From Lentzea pudingi (GTDB taxonomy: Bacteria > Actinomycetota > Actinomycetes > Mycobacteriales > Pseudonocardiaceae): DNA of 64,000 nt. The stretch spans positions 1 to 64,000 of the forward strand of contig NZ_BMNC01000012.1 of the NCBI RefSeq assembly GCF_014646255.1, in the 5' to 3' direction. The notes beneath the pieces were generated by a model. The model was not told where the DNA came from and ran no database searches. It saw only the letters and a list, made by a program, of their open reading frames with translations. Position numbers and translations under genes: made by a program. Shown here piece after piece: positions 27,529 through 35,718 of the stretch. Within the stretch, counting starts at the first letter, position 1; each line of letters begins with the position of its first letter.

Positions 27529-28647
27529 ATGGACGTTCTCGAGCTCATGGACGAGTGGGGGCCGGAGAAGGTCGTCTGCGTGTCCGATCGGCGCACCGGC
27601 ATGAAAGGTGTGCTCGTCATCGACAACACCGCGCGCGGCATGGGCAAGGGCGGCACGCGGATGAGCCCGCAAGTGACGGTCGCGGAGATCGCCCGTCTCG
27701 CGCGCGTGATGACGTGGAAGTGGGCCGGCGTCGACCTGTTCTTCGGCGGCGCGAAGGCGGGGATCGTGTTCGATCCTTCCTCTCCCGACAAGGAAGCGGC
27801 GCTGCGGGCGTTCGCGCGCAAGCTCTCCAACGAGGTGCCGCGCGAGTACGTGCTCGGGCTCGACATGGGCCTCACCGAACGGGACGCCGCGATCGTCCAG
27901 GACGAACTGTCGGACCGCGGCGCTATGATGGGCGCACCGGCTCAACTCGGCGGTCTTCCGTACGACGAGCTGGGCGTCACCGGGTACGGCGTGGCCGAGG
28001 TGGCGGACGAGTTGGTGGAGCTGCGCGGCAAACGCGTGGCGGTACAAGGGTTCGGCGCGGTCGGTGCCGCGGCGGCGAAGCGGTTCGCCGAACTGGGCGC
28101 TGTCGTCGTCGCCGTGTCGTCGGTGCACGGGGCGCTGGTGGATGCCGGCGGCCTGGACGTGGCACGGCTGCTGAAGCTGCGAGCCGAGTTCGGTGATCTC
28201 GCGGTGCGGCAGTACGGCGAGGTCCGCGCGCTCGGTGCCGAACTACGGGTGCCGTGCGACGTGCTGGTGCCGGCCGCCCTGCAGGACGTGATCGACGCGG
28301 AACTCGCGGGCGAGCTCGACACCACCTTGGTGGTCGAGGGCGCGAACCTGCCGACTTCCGTCGCGGCACAGGAGATCCTCGCACAGCGCGGGATCACGGT
28401 CGTGCCGGACTTCATCGCGAACGCCGGCGGCGTGGTCGCGGCGGCGTTCGGGATGGACGCGCGGTACTCACCGTTCCCGGTGAACCCCGCGACGGTGCTG
28501 GAGGCCGTGTCCGCGAAGCTGAGAGCGAACGCGGTGAACATCATCGCCGAGGCCCGAAGCCGTGGCACCACAACACATGTGGCGGCGCGCGAGCTGTCGC
28601 AAGAACGCGTGCTGGCCGCGATGAAGCTGCGGGGGCGGGTCGCATGA
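27529..28647 (+). CDS. Glu/Leu/Phe/Val-type amino-acid dehydrogenase
   Basis: 372 residues from ATG 27529 (an in-frame GTG at 27526 is adjacent; GAGGA lies upstream). The substrate-binding part has GGTRMSP and the catalytic Lys of FFGGAKAGI. The NAD(P) domain shows VAVQGFGAVGAAAAKRFAELG. The C-terminal half has LVVEGANLPT and VPDFIANAGGVV. It is shorter than hexameric GDH (about 420-450), closer to Leu/Phe dehydrogenases. It may deaminate aminoadipate or regenerate an amino donor in the pathway. Its stop overlaps the next frame (ATGA). Confidence 0.85.
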   Translation: MDVLELMDEWGPEKVVCVSDRRTGMKGVLVIDNTARGMGKGGTRMSPQVTVAEIARLARVMTWKWAGVDLFFGGAKAGIVFDPSSPDKEAALRAFARKLSNEVPREYVLGLDMGLTERDAAIVQDELSDRGAMMGAPAQLGGLPYDELGVTGYGVAEVADELVELRGKRVAVQGFGAVGAAAAKRFAELGAVVVAVSSVHGALVDAGGLDVARLLKLRAEFGDLAVRQYGEVRALGAELRVPCDVLVPAALQDVIDAELAGELDTTLVVEGANLPTSVAAQEILAQRGITVVPDFIANAGGVVAAAFGMDARYSPFPVNPATVLEAVSAKLRANAVNIIAEARSRGTTTHVAARELSQERVLAAMKLRGRVA

Positions 28648-29195
28648 GCCCGCTCGCAGGTGCGGCGGTCGCGCCGCGTGCAACGGCGGAAGCGCGTCCA
28701 CAACCGGAGGCGCGCGCAAAGGCAGTGGCGTGCAAGACAGCGCGCGCAACAGCGAAGGCTCACACGGCAGCCGTGCGCACATCGCCACAGCGAGACCAGA
28801 TGCACGAGGCGCGCGGCAACGCGGTCATCGCGGACCTCGGCCTCAAGCCGGCGGTGTGCACATCGCCACAGCGAGACCAGATGCACGAGGCGCGCGGCAA
28901 CGCGGTCATCGCGGACCTCGGCCTCAAGCCGGCGGTGGCGCACGCAACGACGGCGGTGTGCACATCGCCACGGCGGGACTTGGTGCACGAGCTGCGTGAC
29001 AGCGCGGTCATCGCGAACCTCGGCCCCAAGTCGGCAATGACGCATGCAACGACGACGCCGCGTGCAACGACGGAAGCGCGTCCACAACCAAAGACGCGCG
29101 CAAAGGCAGTGGCGTGCAAGACAGCGCGCGCAACAGCGGTGCCGCATCCAGCGGTGACGTCGCACGCAACGACACAGCGGAGGCACGGCGTATGA
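28644..29195 (+). CDS. Repeat-built reading frame of doubtful coding status
   Basis: 183 codons, open from an ATG overlapping the dehydrogenase stop (ATGA) to a TGA overlapping the CoA-transferase ATG (ATGA). It is made almost entirely of repeats: an 81-bp unit at both ends, and two identical 81-bp units plus a degenerate third in the middle. The translation is Ala/Arg/Thr-rich with no recognisable fold. Third positions use many A bases, unlike neighbouring genes, so this may be an expanded non-coding repeat that merely stays open. All repeat lengths are multiples of 3, which preserves the frame. Confidence 0.45.
   Translation: MSPLAGAAVAPRATAEARPQPEARAKAVACKTARATAKAHTAAVRTSPQRDQMHEARGNAVIADLGLKPAVCTSPQRDQMHEARGNAVIADLGLKPAVAHATTAVCTSPRRDLVHELRDSAVIANLGPKSAMTHATTTPRATTEARPQPKTRAKAVACKTARATAVPHPAVTSHATTQRRHGV
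28674..28754 (+). repeat. 81-bp outer repeat, copy 1
   Basis: Begins ccgcgtgcaacggcggaagc. It is nearly identical to 29058-29138 (a handful of base changes) and is placed 384 bases before it. It flanks the inner tandem repeats on the left. Confidence 0.85.
28778..28939 (+). repeat. Two tandem 81-bp repeats
   Basis: Units 28778-28858 and 28859-28939 are essentially identical, each starting cacatcgccacagcgagacc. A degenerate third unit starts at 28961 after a 21-bp insertion. The period corresponds to 27 codons. Confidence 0.88.
28961..29041 (+). repeat. Degenerate third copy of the inner 81-bp repeat
   Basis: Starts cacatcgccacggcgggact. It keeps the frame and several blocks of the tandem unit (gcggtcatcgcg, cctcggcc) but carries many substitutions, so it is an older copy. 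Confidence 0.75.
29058..29138 (+). repeat. 81-bp outer repeat, copy 2
   Basis: Begins ccgcgtgcaacgacggaagc and matches 28674-28754 almost base for base. It flanks the inner tandem repeats on the right. Confidence 0.85.
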
Positions 29196-30277
29196 GCTCC
29201 CTCGAAGGCGTGGTGATCGCGGACTTCAGCAGGGTGCTCGCGGCGCCGTACGCGACGATGATGCTGGGCGACCTCGGTGCCGAGGTGGTCAAGGTCGAGC
29301 AGCCCGGCAGGGGCGACGAGACCCGTACTTGGGGTCCGCCGCACTACGAGGACGAGGCGACGTACTTCCTGTCCGTCAACAGGAACAAGACGTCCGTGCA
29401 GATCGACCTGTCCTCCGAGGCGGGCCGGCAAGAGGCGCGCGAACTGATCGCGCGGGCGGACGTCGTGGTCGAGAACTTCAAGCCAGGCACGATGAAGAAG
29501 TTCGGGCTGGACTACGAGTCGCTGGGGCGTGACGACCTCGTCTACTGCTCCATCTCGGGGTTCGGTTCGGGCAAGGGTGCGGATCTGCCCGGCTACGACC
29601 TGCTCGTGCAGGCCGTGGGTGGGTTGATGAGCGTGACCGGGCCAGGTCCGTACGAGCCGGTGAAGACCGGGGTGGCGCTGGTCGACGTGCTGACCGGGTT
29701 GCACGCGTGCGTCGGCATCCTGGCGGCGTTGCGGCATCGGGAGGCTACCGGGCTGGGGCAGCTCGTCGAGCTGGACCTGCTGACGGTGTTGTTGTCGAGC
29801 ATGGTGAACCAGAGCGCCGGGTTCACGCTGGCCGGTTCGGTGCCGAAGCCGATGGGCAACCGGCATCCGTCGATCGCGCCGTACGAGGTGTTCCCGACGG
29901 ACGACCAGCCGATCGTGCTCGCGGTGGGCAACGACCGGCAGTTCCGCCGGTTGTGCTCGGTGCTGGACGTGCCGGAGCTGGCCACGGACTCGCGGTTCGT
30001 CACGAACTCCGATCGCGTGGAGAACGTGGACGAGCTGTTCGAGCTGCTCTCGGTGAGGTTGCGGGCGCGGCCCGCGCAGCACTGGTTCGAGACGCTGACG
30101 CCGCTGGGCGTGCCGTGTGGTCCTGTCAACGATGTCGCGCACGCGTTCGCGCTGGCCGAGTCGCTGGACCTCGATCCCACCGCGACGATCGGCGACATGA
30201 CGCTCGTCGCGAACCCCATCCGCCTGTCGCGCACGCCGGTGACGTACCGGCTGCGCCCGCCGAAGCTGGAGCAGTGA
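29192..30277 (+). CDS. Class III CoA-transferase (CaiB/BaiF), probable glutarate CoA-transferase
   Basis: 361 residues from ATG 29192 (GGAGG 12 bases upstream). The family N-terminus LEGVVIADFSRVLAAPYATM is followed by MLGDLGAEVVKVEQP and NRNKTSVQIDL. The catalytic Asp lies in the YDLLVQAVGGLMSVTG region. Proteins of this type next to glutaryl-CoA dehydrogenase activate glutarate using succinyl-CoA or a related donor (SUGCT-like). The GTG of the dehydrogenase is one base after its stop, so the two act as a unit. Substrate is inferred from the pairing. Confidence 0.85.
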   Translation: MSSLEGVVIADFSRVLAAPYATMMLGDLGAEVVKVEQPGRGDETRTWGPPHYEDEATYFLSVNRNKTSVQIDLSSEAGRQEARELIARADVVVENFKPGTMKKFGLDYESLGRDDLVYCSISGFGSGKGADLPGYDLLVQAVGGLMSVTGPGPYEPVKTGVALVDVLTGLHACVGILAALRHREATGLGQLVELDLLTVLLSSMVNQSAGFTLAGSVPKPMGNRHPSIAPYEVFPTDDQPIVLAVGNDRQFRRLCSVLDVPELATDSRFVTNSDRVENVDELFELLSVRLRARPAQHWFETLTPLGVPCGPVNDVAHAFALAESLDLDPTATIGDMTLVANPIRLSRTPVTYRLRPPKLEQ

Positions 30278-30278
30278 C

Positions 30279-31439
30279 GTGCAGGACCCGTTGGAGTTGC
30301 TGGACATCCCGTCGTTGCTGAGCGACGAGGAGCGAGACATCCAGGCCACGGTCGCGGCCTACCTGAGCGGCCACGTCCGGCCGCACGTCGCCTCGTGGTT
30401 CGAGGCGGGCGTCCTGCCGCGCGAACTGGCGCAGGAGCTCGGCAAGCTCGGCGTGCTGGGCATGCACCTGCAGGGGTACGGGTGTGCCGGCACGTCGGCG
30501 CTCGCGTACGGGCTCGCGTGCCTGGAGCTGGAGGCCGTCGACAGCGGTATCCGCAGCTTCGTGTCCGTGCAGGGCTCGCTGTCGATGTACTCGATCTGGA
30601 AGTACGGCTCGGAGGAGCAGAAGCAGGAGTGGCTGCCGCGCCTGGCCGCCGGTGAGGCGATCGGGTGTTTCGGGCTGACCGAGCCGGACTTCGGCTCGAA
30701 CCCGTCCGGCATGCGCACGCGGGCGGTGCGCGACGGAGCGGACTGGGTGCTGAACGGCACCAAGACGTGGATCACGAACGGCGGCCTCGCGGACGTGGCG
30801 ACGGTGTGGGCGCGGACCGAGGAGGGAATTCGAGGATTCCTCGTTCCTCGGGGCACACCGGGATTCTCCACACAGGACATCAAGCAGAAGCTGTCGATGC
30901 GAGCATCCGTCACCTCCGAGTTGGTCCTGGAGGACGTGCGGCTGCCGGAAAGCGCGCGGTTGCCGCTCGCGACTTCCTTGCGCGCCCCGCTCACATGTCT
31001 GAACGAGGCCCGGTTCGGGATCGTGTTCGGTGCTGTCGGTGCCGCGCGGGATTCGTTGCAGGCTGCGCTCGACTACTCCGGTACGCGCATCCAGTTCGAC
31101 CAGCCGATCGCCTCGTTCCAGCTCACCCAGCGCAAGCTCGCGAGCATGACGGTGCAGGTCAGCAATGCGATGCTGCTCGCTTTGCACCTCGCGAGGCTGA
31201 AGGAGGCCGGCACGCTGAAGCCCGAGCAGATCAGCGTCGGCAAGTACAACAACGTCGAGTCGGCCATCGCGATCGCCCGGGAAAGCCGGACCGTCCTCGG
31301 CGCGAACGGCATCTCGCTCGAGTACTCGCCCTTGCGTCACGCCAACAACCTGGAATCCGTACTTACTTATGAGGGCACTTCCGACATCCACCTGCTATCC
31401 ATCGGCCACGCGTTGACCGGAATCGCAGCTTTTCGTTGA
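30279..31439 (+). CDS. gcdH: Glutaryl-CoA dehydrogenase-like acyl-CoA dehydrogenase
   Basis: 386 residues starting at GTG 30279. The flavin region CFGLTEPDFGSNPSGMRTRA and the loop TWITNGGLADV are typical. The catalytic Glu is at 365 in TYEGTSDIH, as in glutaryl-CoA dehydrogenases. N-terminal YGCAGTSALAYGLACLELE and RSFVSVQGSLSMYSI also match that family. It would oxidatively decarboxylate glutaryl-CoA to crotonyl-CoA in the cytoplasm, the last step of the pathway encoded upstream. Confidence 0.88.
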   Translation: MQDPLELLDIPSLLSDEERDIQATVAAYLSGHVRPHVASWFEAGVLPRELAQELGKLGVLGMHLQGYGCAGTSALAYGLACLELEAVDSGIRSFVSVQGSLSMYSIWKYGSEEQKQEWLPRLAAGEAIGCFGLTEPDFGSNPSGMRTRAVRDGADWVLNGTKTWITNGGLADVATVWARTEEGIRGFLVPRGTPGFSTQDIKQKLSMRASVTSELVLEDVRLPESARLPLATSLRAPLTCLNEARFGIVFGAVGAARDSLQAALDYSGTRIQFDQPIASFQLTQRKLASMTVQVSNAMLLALHLARLKEAGTLKPEQISVGKYNNVESAIAIARESRTVLGANGISLEYSPLRHANNLESVLTYEGTSDIHLLSIGHALTGIAAFR

Positions 31440-31491
31440 TCGTTCGCCCTATCCTGCACTCCGCAACGGGGTTCGCGGGTGGGAGGACGTT

Positions 31492-32085
31492 CTGCCGGAG
31501 GAGACAAACAGCCGCAGTGACGCGCGTCGCAACCGCAGGCGATTGCTGGATGCCGCGACGCACGTTCTGCGGGCTGAACCAGCAACGGCGACGATGCAGT
31601 CGATCGCGCGCAAGGCAGCGCTTTCCCAAGCGACGGCGTATCGGCACTTTCCGTCCGTGGAGGCGCTTGTGGCGGCCTATCACGAAGACGTCATCACGTC
31701 GTTGGTCGAACACGGCGAACGGTCTCGCAAGACCGGCAAAGAACTGTTCGAGCACCAGGCCGCGCGCTGGGTGAAGCTGCAGAACGTGCACGGCCCAGTG
31801 ATAGTGCGGTTCTCGTCGCAGCGCGGGATCCTGGCACGACTGCAGAACGCCGAGGAGATGGCGGCGCTGACGTGCGGCGCGTGGGACCAGGCGTTGCGCG
31901 GTGTGCTGATCGACTTGGCGCTGCCCGACGCTTTGCTGAACGTGGCACGGTTTCTGCACAACGCGTTGTTCGACCCGCGGGAGATCCTCGACCTGACGAA
32001 AACCGCCGGACTACCTGACGAGCAGGTGGTCCGGCGGCTCTCGGACGCGTTCTACGGCGCGTTGAAGGGCTGGGCCTCCGACTAG
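31492..32085 (+). CDS. TetR-family transcriptional regulator
   Basis: A TTG start at 31543 would cut into the first HTH helix. The frame extends upstream through NSRSDARRNRRRLLDAATHV, the normal TetR N-terminus, and no ATG/GTG/TTG lies further up before the gcdH end. The CTG at 31492 sits 5 bases after GGGAGGA and is the best candidate, giving 197 residues. The HTH is TMQSIARKAALSQATAYRHF. The C-terminal ligand domain is unassigned. The stop is shared with the convergent cyclophilin gene in a CTAG. It may regulate the operon upstream or an unlinked target. Confidence 0.78.
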   Translation: MPEETNSRSDARRNRRRLLDAATHVLRAEPATATMQSIARKAALSQATAYRHFPSVEALVAAYHEDVITSLVEHGERSRKTGKELFEHQAARWVKLQNVHGPVIVRFSSQRGILARLQNAEEMAALTCGAWDQALRGVLIDLALPDALLNVARFLHNALFDPREILDLTKTAGLPDEQVVRRLSDAFYGALKGWASD

Positions 32086-32777
32086 ATCCCGAGCGGGAGC
32101 ACCCACTTCAGCTCGGACTTGACGTTCGGGCGGCCGTCGAGCGGGTTCTCCCCCGCGATCCCACCGGCCGCGATCTTGTCCAGGGTCTTGAGGCCCTCGG
32201 GCAGGATCTGGCCGAACACGGAGTAGTTCGGGCGCAGGATCGAGTCCGACTGCACGAGGAAGAACTGCGAGCCGTTCGTGTCGGGGCCGGCGTTGGCCAT
32301 GGCGAGCGTGCCGCGCGGGTAGATGCGGCGCTGGCCGGTCGGGTCGTTCGGCGCGGGCTGCAGGTCGGTCGGAAGTTCGTCCTTGTACTTGTAACCGGGG
32401 CCGCCCTCACCCGTGTTGGACGGGTCGCCGCACTGCAGCACCTGAAGCGTCGGGTACGCGGTGAGCCGGTGGCACTCGGTCTGGTTGTAGAAACCGCGGT
32501 GCGCCAGATGGATGAAGCTGTGCGCGGTGCACGCGGCCTTGGCGCGGTCGAGCACCAGCGGGATGTCACCCTGGTTGGTCTTCACCTTGACCAGGACCTT
32601 GCCCTTGGTGAACCACGGGTCGCGCGGGATGGACACCGGACGAGCGGCGGGCTCCTCGGGGGTCGCGGTGTAGCCGCAGTCGGGCCGGGCCGTTCCGGTG
32701 TCGGCGGACGCGGTGCCCGTCGTGGTGAAACCGACGACCAGTGCCGCCACTGCCAGTCCAGCTGCGATTCGCCTCAT
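32082..32777 (-). CDS. Secreted cyclophilin-type peptidyl-prolyl isomerase
   Basis: 231 residues with a cleavable signal peptide (MRRIAAGLAVAALVVGFTTT, cleavage near ASA-DTG around residue 25). The cyclophilin fold follows from about 60: VKTNQGDIPLVLDRAKAACT, FIHLAHRGFYNQTECHRL, GTLAMANAGPDTNGSQFF. The GSQFF and catalytic-face residues are kept, though the usual FHR Arg is displaced. It probably assists folding of exported proteins at the cell surface. Confidence 0.9.
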   Translation of the reverse strand: MRRIAAGLAVAALVVGFTTTGTASADTGTARPDCGYTATPEEPAARPVSIPRDPWFTKGKVLVKVKTNQGDIPLVLDRAKAACTAHSFIHLAHRGFYNQTECHRLTAYPTLQVLQCGDPSNTGEGGPGYKYKDELPTDLQPAPNDPTGQRRIYPRGTLAMANAGPDTNGSQFFLVQSDSILRPNYSVFGQILPEGLKTLDKIAAGGIAGENPLDGRPNVKSELKWVLPLGI

Positions 32778-32836
32778 GCGCGTTTCCTAGTGGAGCCCGG
32801 GGCGGGCGGCAAGTCTTAACGGATCACACGGGTCGC

Positions 32837-33169
32837 TCAGTTGTCCGTGGACTCGGTGATCTCGTACTCGCACTTCGCCTCCGCGCCGGAGCCCGTGATC
32901 TCCTTCTCCTTCTCCACGCGGAGCTTGCACGTCGCCTGGCCGGTCTGCGGCTTCACCGTGAGCGTGATCCTGCCGAGTGCGTTGGCGAGCAGGGCGCGGT
33001 CTTTCACCGGCAGGTCCACGGTCTCGGTCCCGGACGCGCCGCCGGGAACGCTGAGCGTCATCTCGGCCTTGCCGGTGCCCTCGATGTCGTAGAACGCCTC
33101 GTAGGTGTAGCTCTTCTGACCGCACGCGGTGAGCGCCAGGACGGGAATCAGCAGGAGAAGTTTCTTCAT
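32837..33169 (-). CDS. Small lipoprotein of unknown function
   Basis: 110 residues from ATG 33169, where the signal MKKLLLLIPVLALTACGQKS begins (lipid-Cys 16); a longer frame to 33214 adds 15 Arg-rich residues and is not favoured. The mature part is beta-rich and ends in Lys/Glu-rich strands (CKLRVEKEKEITGSG, CEYEITE) with two Cys that could form a disulfide. No family recognised. It follows the two-component regulator gene by 60 bases on the same strand. Confidence 0.75.
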   Translation of the reverse strand: MKKLLLLIPVLALTACGQKSYTYEAFYDIEGTGKAEMTLSVPGGASGTETVDLPVKDRALLANALGRITLTVKPQTGQATCKLRVEKEKEITGSGAEAKCEYEITESTDN

Positions 33170-33229
33170 GACTCGAATTCTGGTGATGTGCGCGGGACGG
33201 GACTTCTGCCGCAAGACCGGTTGCGGGTC

Positions 33230-33856
33230 CTACTTTTGGCCGACCAGCCGGGTTTCCCACGCCCAGGCGGCGATCTCGACGCGGTTGCGGGCGTCCAGTT
33301 TGGTCTGGACGCTCGCCAGGTGCGTCTTCACCGTGCCTATGGAGATGAACAGCTCTTGTGCGATCTCGGCGTTCGTCTTGCCCACGGCGGCGAGCTTCAC
33401 GACGTCGAGCTCGCGCGAGGAGAGCTTGTGCGGTTGTTGCGACGCAGGCGTGTTCATGTGCTGCAACAGTCTGACGGTGATCGACGGGCTGATGAGCGCA
33501 TCGCCCGTGACGGCCGCACGGACCGCTTCGACGAGCAGGTTCGGACCGGCGTCCTTCAGCAAGAACCCGCACGCGCCGTTCTTCAACGCCGTGTGCACGT
33601 ACTCGTCGTGGTCGAACGTCGTGCACACCACCACGTTGACGTCGTTCGCAATCTGTCTGAGCGCTTCGAGTCCGTCCATGCGCGGCATGCGGATGTCCAT
33701 CAACGCGACGTCCGGCTTGGTGCGGCGTGCTTCGGCGACGGCCTCGACGCCGTCCTGCGCTTCCGCCACGACCTCGATGTCGGACTCGGCCCCTAGAATC
33801 ATGCCGAACCCCGTGCGCACCATCGCCTGGTCGTCCGCGACGAGAACCCTGATCAC
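33230..33856 (-). CDS. NarL/LuxR-type response regulator
   Basis: 208 residues from GTG 33856, overlapping the kinase stop (GTGA). The receiver has VADDQ at 6-10, phospho-acceptor Asp 54 (ALMDIRMP) and Lys in FLLKD. The C-terminal LuxR HTH is KLSSRELDVVKLAAVGKTNA then AQELFISIGTVKTHL. It partners the adjacent DesK-like kinase and probably controls the divergent ABC exporter operon. Confidence 0.92.
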   Translation of the reverse strand: MIRVLVADDQAMVRTGFGMILGAESDIEVVAEAQDGVEAVAEARRTKPDVALMDIRMPRMDGLEALRQIANDVNVVVCTTFDHDEYVHTALKNGACGFLLKDAGPNLLVEAVRAAVTGDALISPSITVRLLQHMNTPASQQPHKLSSRELDVVKLAAVGKTNAEIAQELFISIGTVKTHLASVQTKLDARNRVEIAAWAWETRLVGQK

Positions 33857-34932
33857 GCGGTCGCCCTTCCTGTCGGGAGCGCGGCGTCGACGACCCAGCC
33901 GCCGTCGATGCCAGGCCCCGCCTTGATCCTGCCACCGAGCGCCTGCACGCGTTCGGTGAGTCCGACGAGCCCGAAACCGTTGCCCTGTCTCGCGGGCTTG
34001 CCGTCGTTGGAGATCTTGACCGTCACCCAGTCCGGTGTGCTCTGGATCTGGACGTCCACCGTGGTCGCTTCCTGGGCGTGCTTCCTGATGTTGGTCAACG
34101 ACTCCATGACGACGCGGTGGACCGAGCTGGCCACCTCGAGCGGCAGCGTCCCGGTGTCGCCGTGGATCTCGAGGGTGGCCCGCGGTTCGGCGGCGACCAA
34201 CGGCTCGATGTCGACGATGCCCGCGACCGGCGCCACCGGGGCGTCGTCGCGGAGCATGCCGATCATGCGGCGCATCGCGGCCATGGCCTCGCCGCCGGCC
34301 TCCTCGATGCGGTCCAGGGCCTGTTTGGCCTGCGCGGGGTCGCGTTCGACGATCCGGCCGGCGCCCTGGGCGAGCACGACCATGCCGGTGATGTGGTGGC
34401 CGACGAAGTCGTGCAGGTCGCGGGCGAACTCGGCCTTCTGCCCGGCCTTGACGGCCGCGACCTGCTTCTCCCTCGCGTTGCCCAGCAGGCGCAGGTAGCC
34501 GGCGCCCGCGACCACGCCCGTGGCGACGACCAGCAGTGCCATCGCCATGGCCAGTTCGGAACTGCGCACCGGGTACCGCAGGGGCTGGGTGACCAGCGCG
34601 AGGGCGACCCAGCCGAGCAACGGCGCGTCCCGCCACGACCGTGCCCGGCCGGCCGTGACCGCCAGCACGCCGGTCAGCGCCAGGCTCTCGGCCAGGCCGA
34701 ACTCCTTGTCGAGAGGGTTGACCAGCGTGAACGTGAGGCACGCGGTGGCGGCGAGGGCGGCCAGGCCCCGGTGGGGACGCAGCCAGGCGACCGCGGGCAG
34801 CACGATGCAGCCGAACGCGGCCCAGCCGGTCCACGGGTAGAGGCCCGGGGACCTGAACAGGCCGTAGTAGAAGTCCACGGACGCCGCGGCGAGCAGAGCG
34901 GCGAGCGCGCCGAGCCTCCAGAGCATGGCCAT
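33853..34932 (-). CDS. Sensor histidine kinase, HisKA_3 (NarL partner) type
   Basis: 359 residues from ATG 34932 (an ATG two codons later is also possible; the frame stays open farther upstream but without membrane-protein character). Five or six N-terminal membrane helices (residues about 5-145) are followed by the H-box [17 protein letters not shown] with His 164 and an ATP-binding domain ([22 protein letters not shown]). There is no large extracytoplasmic sensor, suggesting detection within the membrane, as for kinases coupled to ABC exporters. Confidence 0.9.
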   Translation of the reverse strand: MAMLWRLGALAALLAAASVDFYYGLFRSPGLYPWTGWAAFGCIVLPAVAWLRPHRGLAALAATACLTFTLVNPLDKEFGLAESLALTGVLAVTAGRARSWRDAPLLGWVALALVTQPLRYPVRSSELAMAMALLVVATGVVAGAGYLRLLGNAREKQVAAVKAGQKAEFARDLHDFVGHHITGMVVLAQGAGRIVERDPAQAKQALDRIEEAGGEAMAAMRRMIGMLRDDAPVAPVAGIVDIEPLVAAEPRATLEIHGDTGTLPLEVASSVHRVVMESLTNIRKHAQEATTVDVQIQSTPDWVTVKISNDGKPARQGNGFGLVGLTERVQALGGRIKAGPGIDGGWVVDAALPTGRATA

Positions 34933-35034
34933 GACCCTATGCACTCGGACGCGGTCCGCAGATCGGCCGAAAGACAGAGGCGGACCGTGCTCGGGACCGA
35001 GGTCCTCGCCTCCGCTCCGGACTTTGCTGACCAT

Positions 35035-35718
35035 GTGAACAACTTCGCTTCCGCCGCCGTCGACCTCGTGAAGGTGTACGGCTCCGGCGACACCGCGGTT
35101 CGAGCACTCGACGGGGTGACGGCCGGGTTCCGGCCGGCCGCCTTCAGCGCGATCATGGGGCCGTCCGGTTCCGGCAAGTCGACGCTCATGCACTGCCTGG
35201 CGGGCCTCGACACGGCCACGTCCGGCGCGGCGCTGCTCGGCGGGAAGGACCTGACCAGGCTGTCGGACACCACGCTGACGAAGGTGCGCAGGGACCGCGT
35301 CGGGTTCGTGTTCCAGGCGTTCAACCTGCTGCCGACGCTGACGGCCGAGCAGAATGTCCTGCTGCCGTTGACCCTGGCAGGCCGGCGGGTGGACAAGGTC
35401 TGGTTCTCGCAGCTCGTGGAAGAGCTTGGGCTGTCGTCACGGCTATCGCACCGGCCCTCGGAAATGTCCGGCGGGCAGCAGCAGCGCGTGGCATTGGCTC
35501 GTGCGCTGGTCACGCGCCCCGAAGTGGTTTTCGCTGATGAGCCGACCGGGAACCTGGACTCGCGGTCGTCGTCTGACGTGCTCGGCCTGCTACGGCGAGC
35601 TGTGCGCGAGTACGGCCAGACCATCGTGATGGTCACGCACGACGACAGGGCCGCCTCTTATGCCGATGCCGTGGTGCACATGGCCGACGGCCGGGTCGTG
35701 CAGGCGGTCGCGGCATGA
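35035..35718 (+). CDS. ABC exporter ATP-binding protein (MacB/LolD type)
   Basis: 227 residues from GTG 35035. Walker [11 protein letters not shown]-loop [17 protein letters not shown], signature [15 protein letters not shown], Walker [14 protein letters not shown] and the H-loop VTHD are all intact. The FNLLPTLT segment is characteristic of exporters paired with FtsX-type permeases. The stop overlaps the permease ATG by 4 bp. Divergent from the two-component system, which probably regulates it. Confidence 0.92.
   Translation: MNNFASAAVDLVKVYGSGDTAVRALDGVTAGFRPAAFSAIMGPSGSGKSTLMHCLAGLDTATSGAALLGGKDLTRLSDTTLTKVRRDRVGFVFQAFNLLPTLTAEQNVLLPLTLAGRRVDKVWFSQLVEELGLSSRLSHRPSEMSGGQQQRVALARALVTRPEVVFADEPTGNLDSRSSSDVLGLLRRAVREYGQTIVMVTHDDRAASYADAVVHMADGRVVQAVAA

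Noticed and set aside
28760-30349. Minus-strand open frame of ~530 codons across the repeat region and CoA-transferase gene
   Set aside because: Low-complexity Cys/Arg-rich translation with no start context; it is the complement of the repeats and of a real gene.
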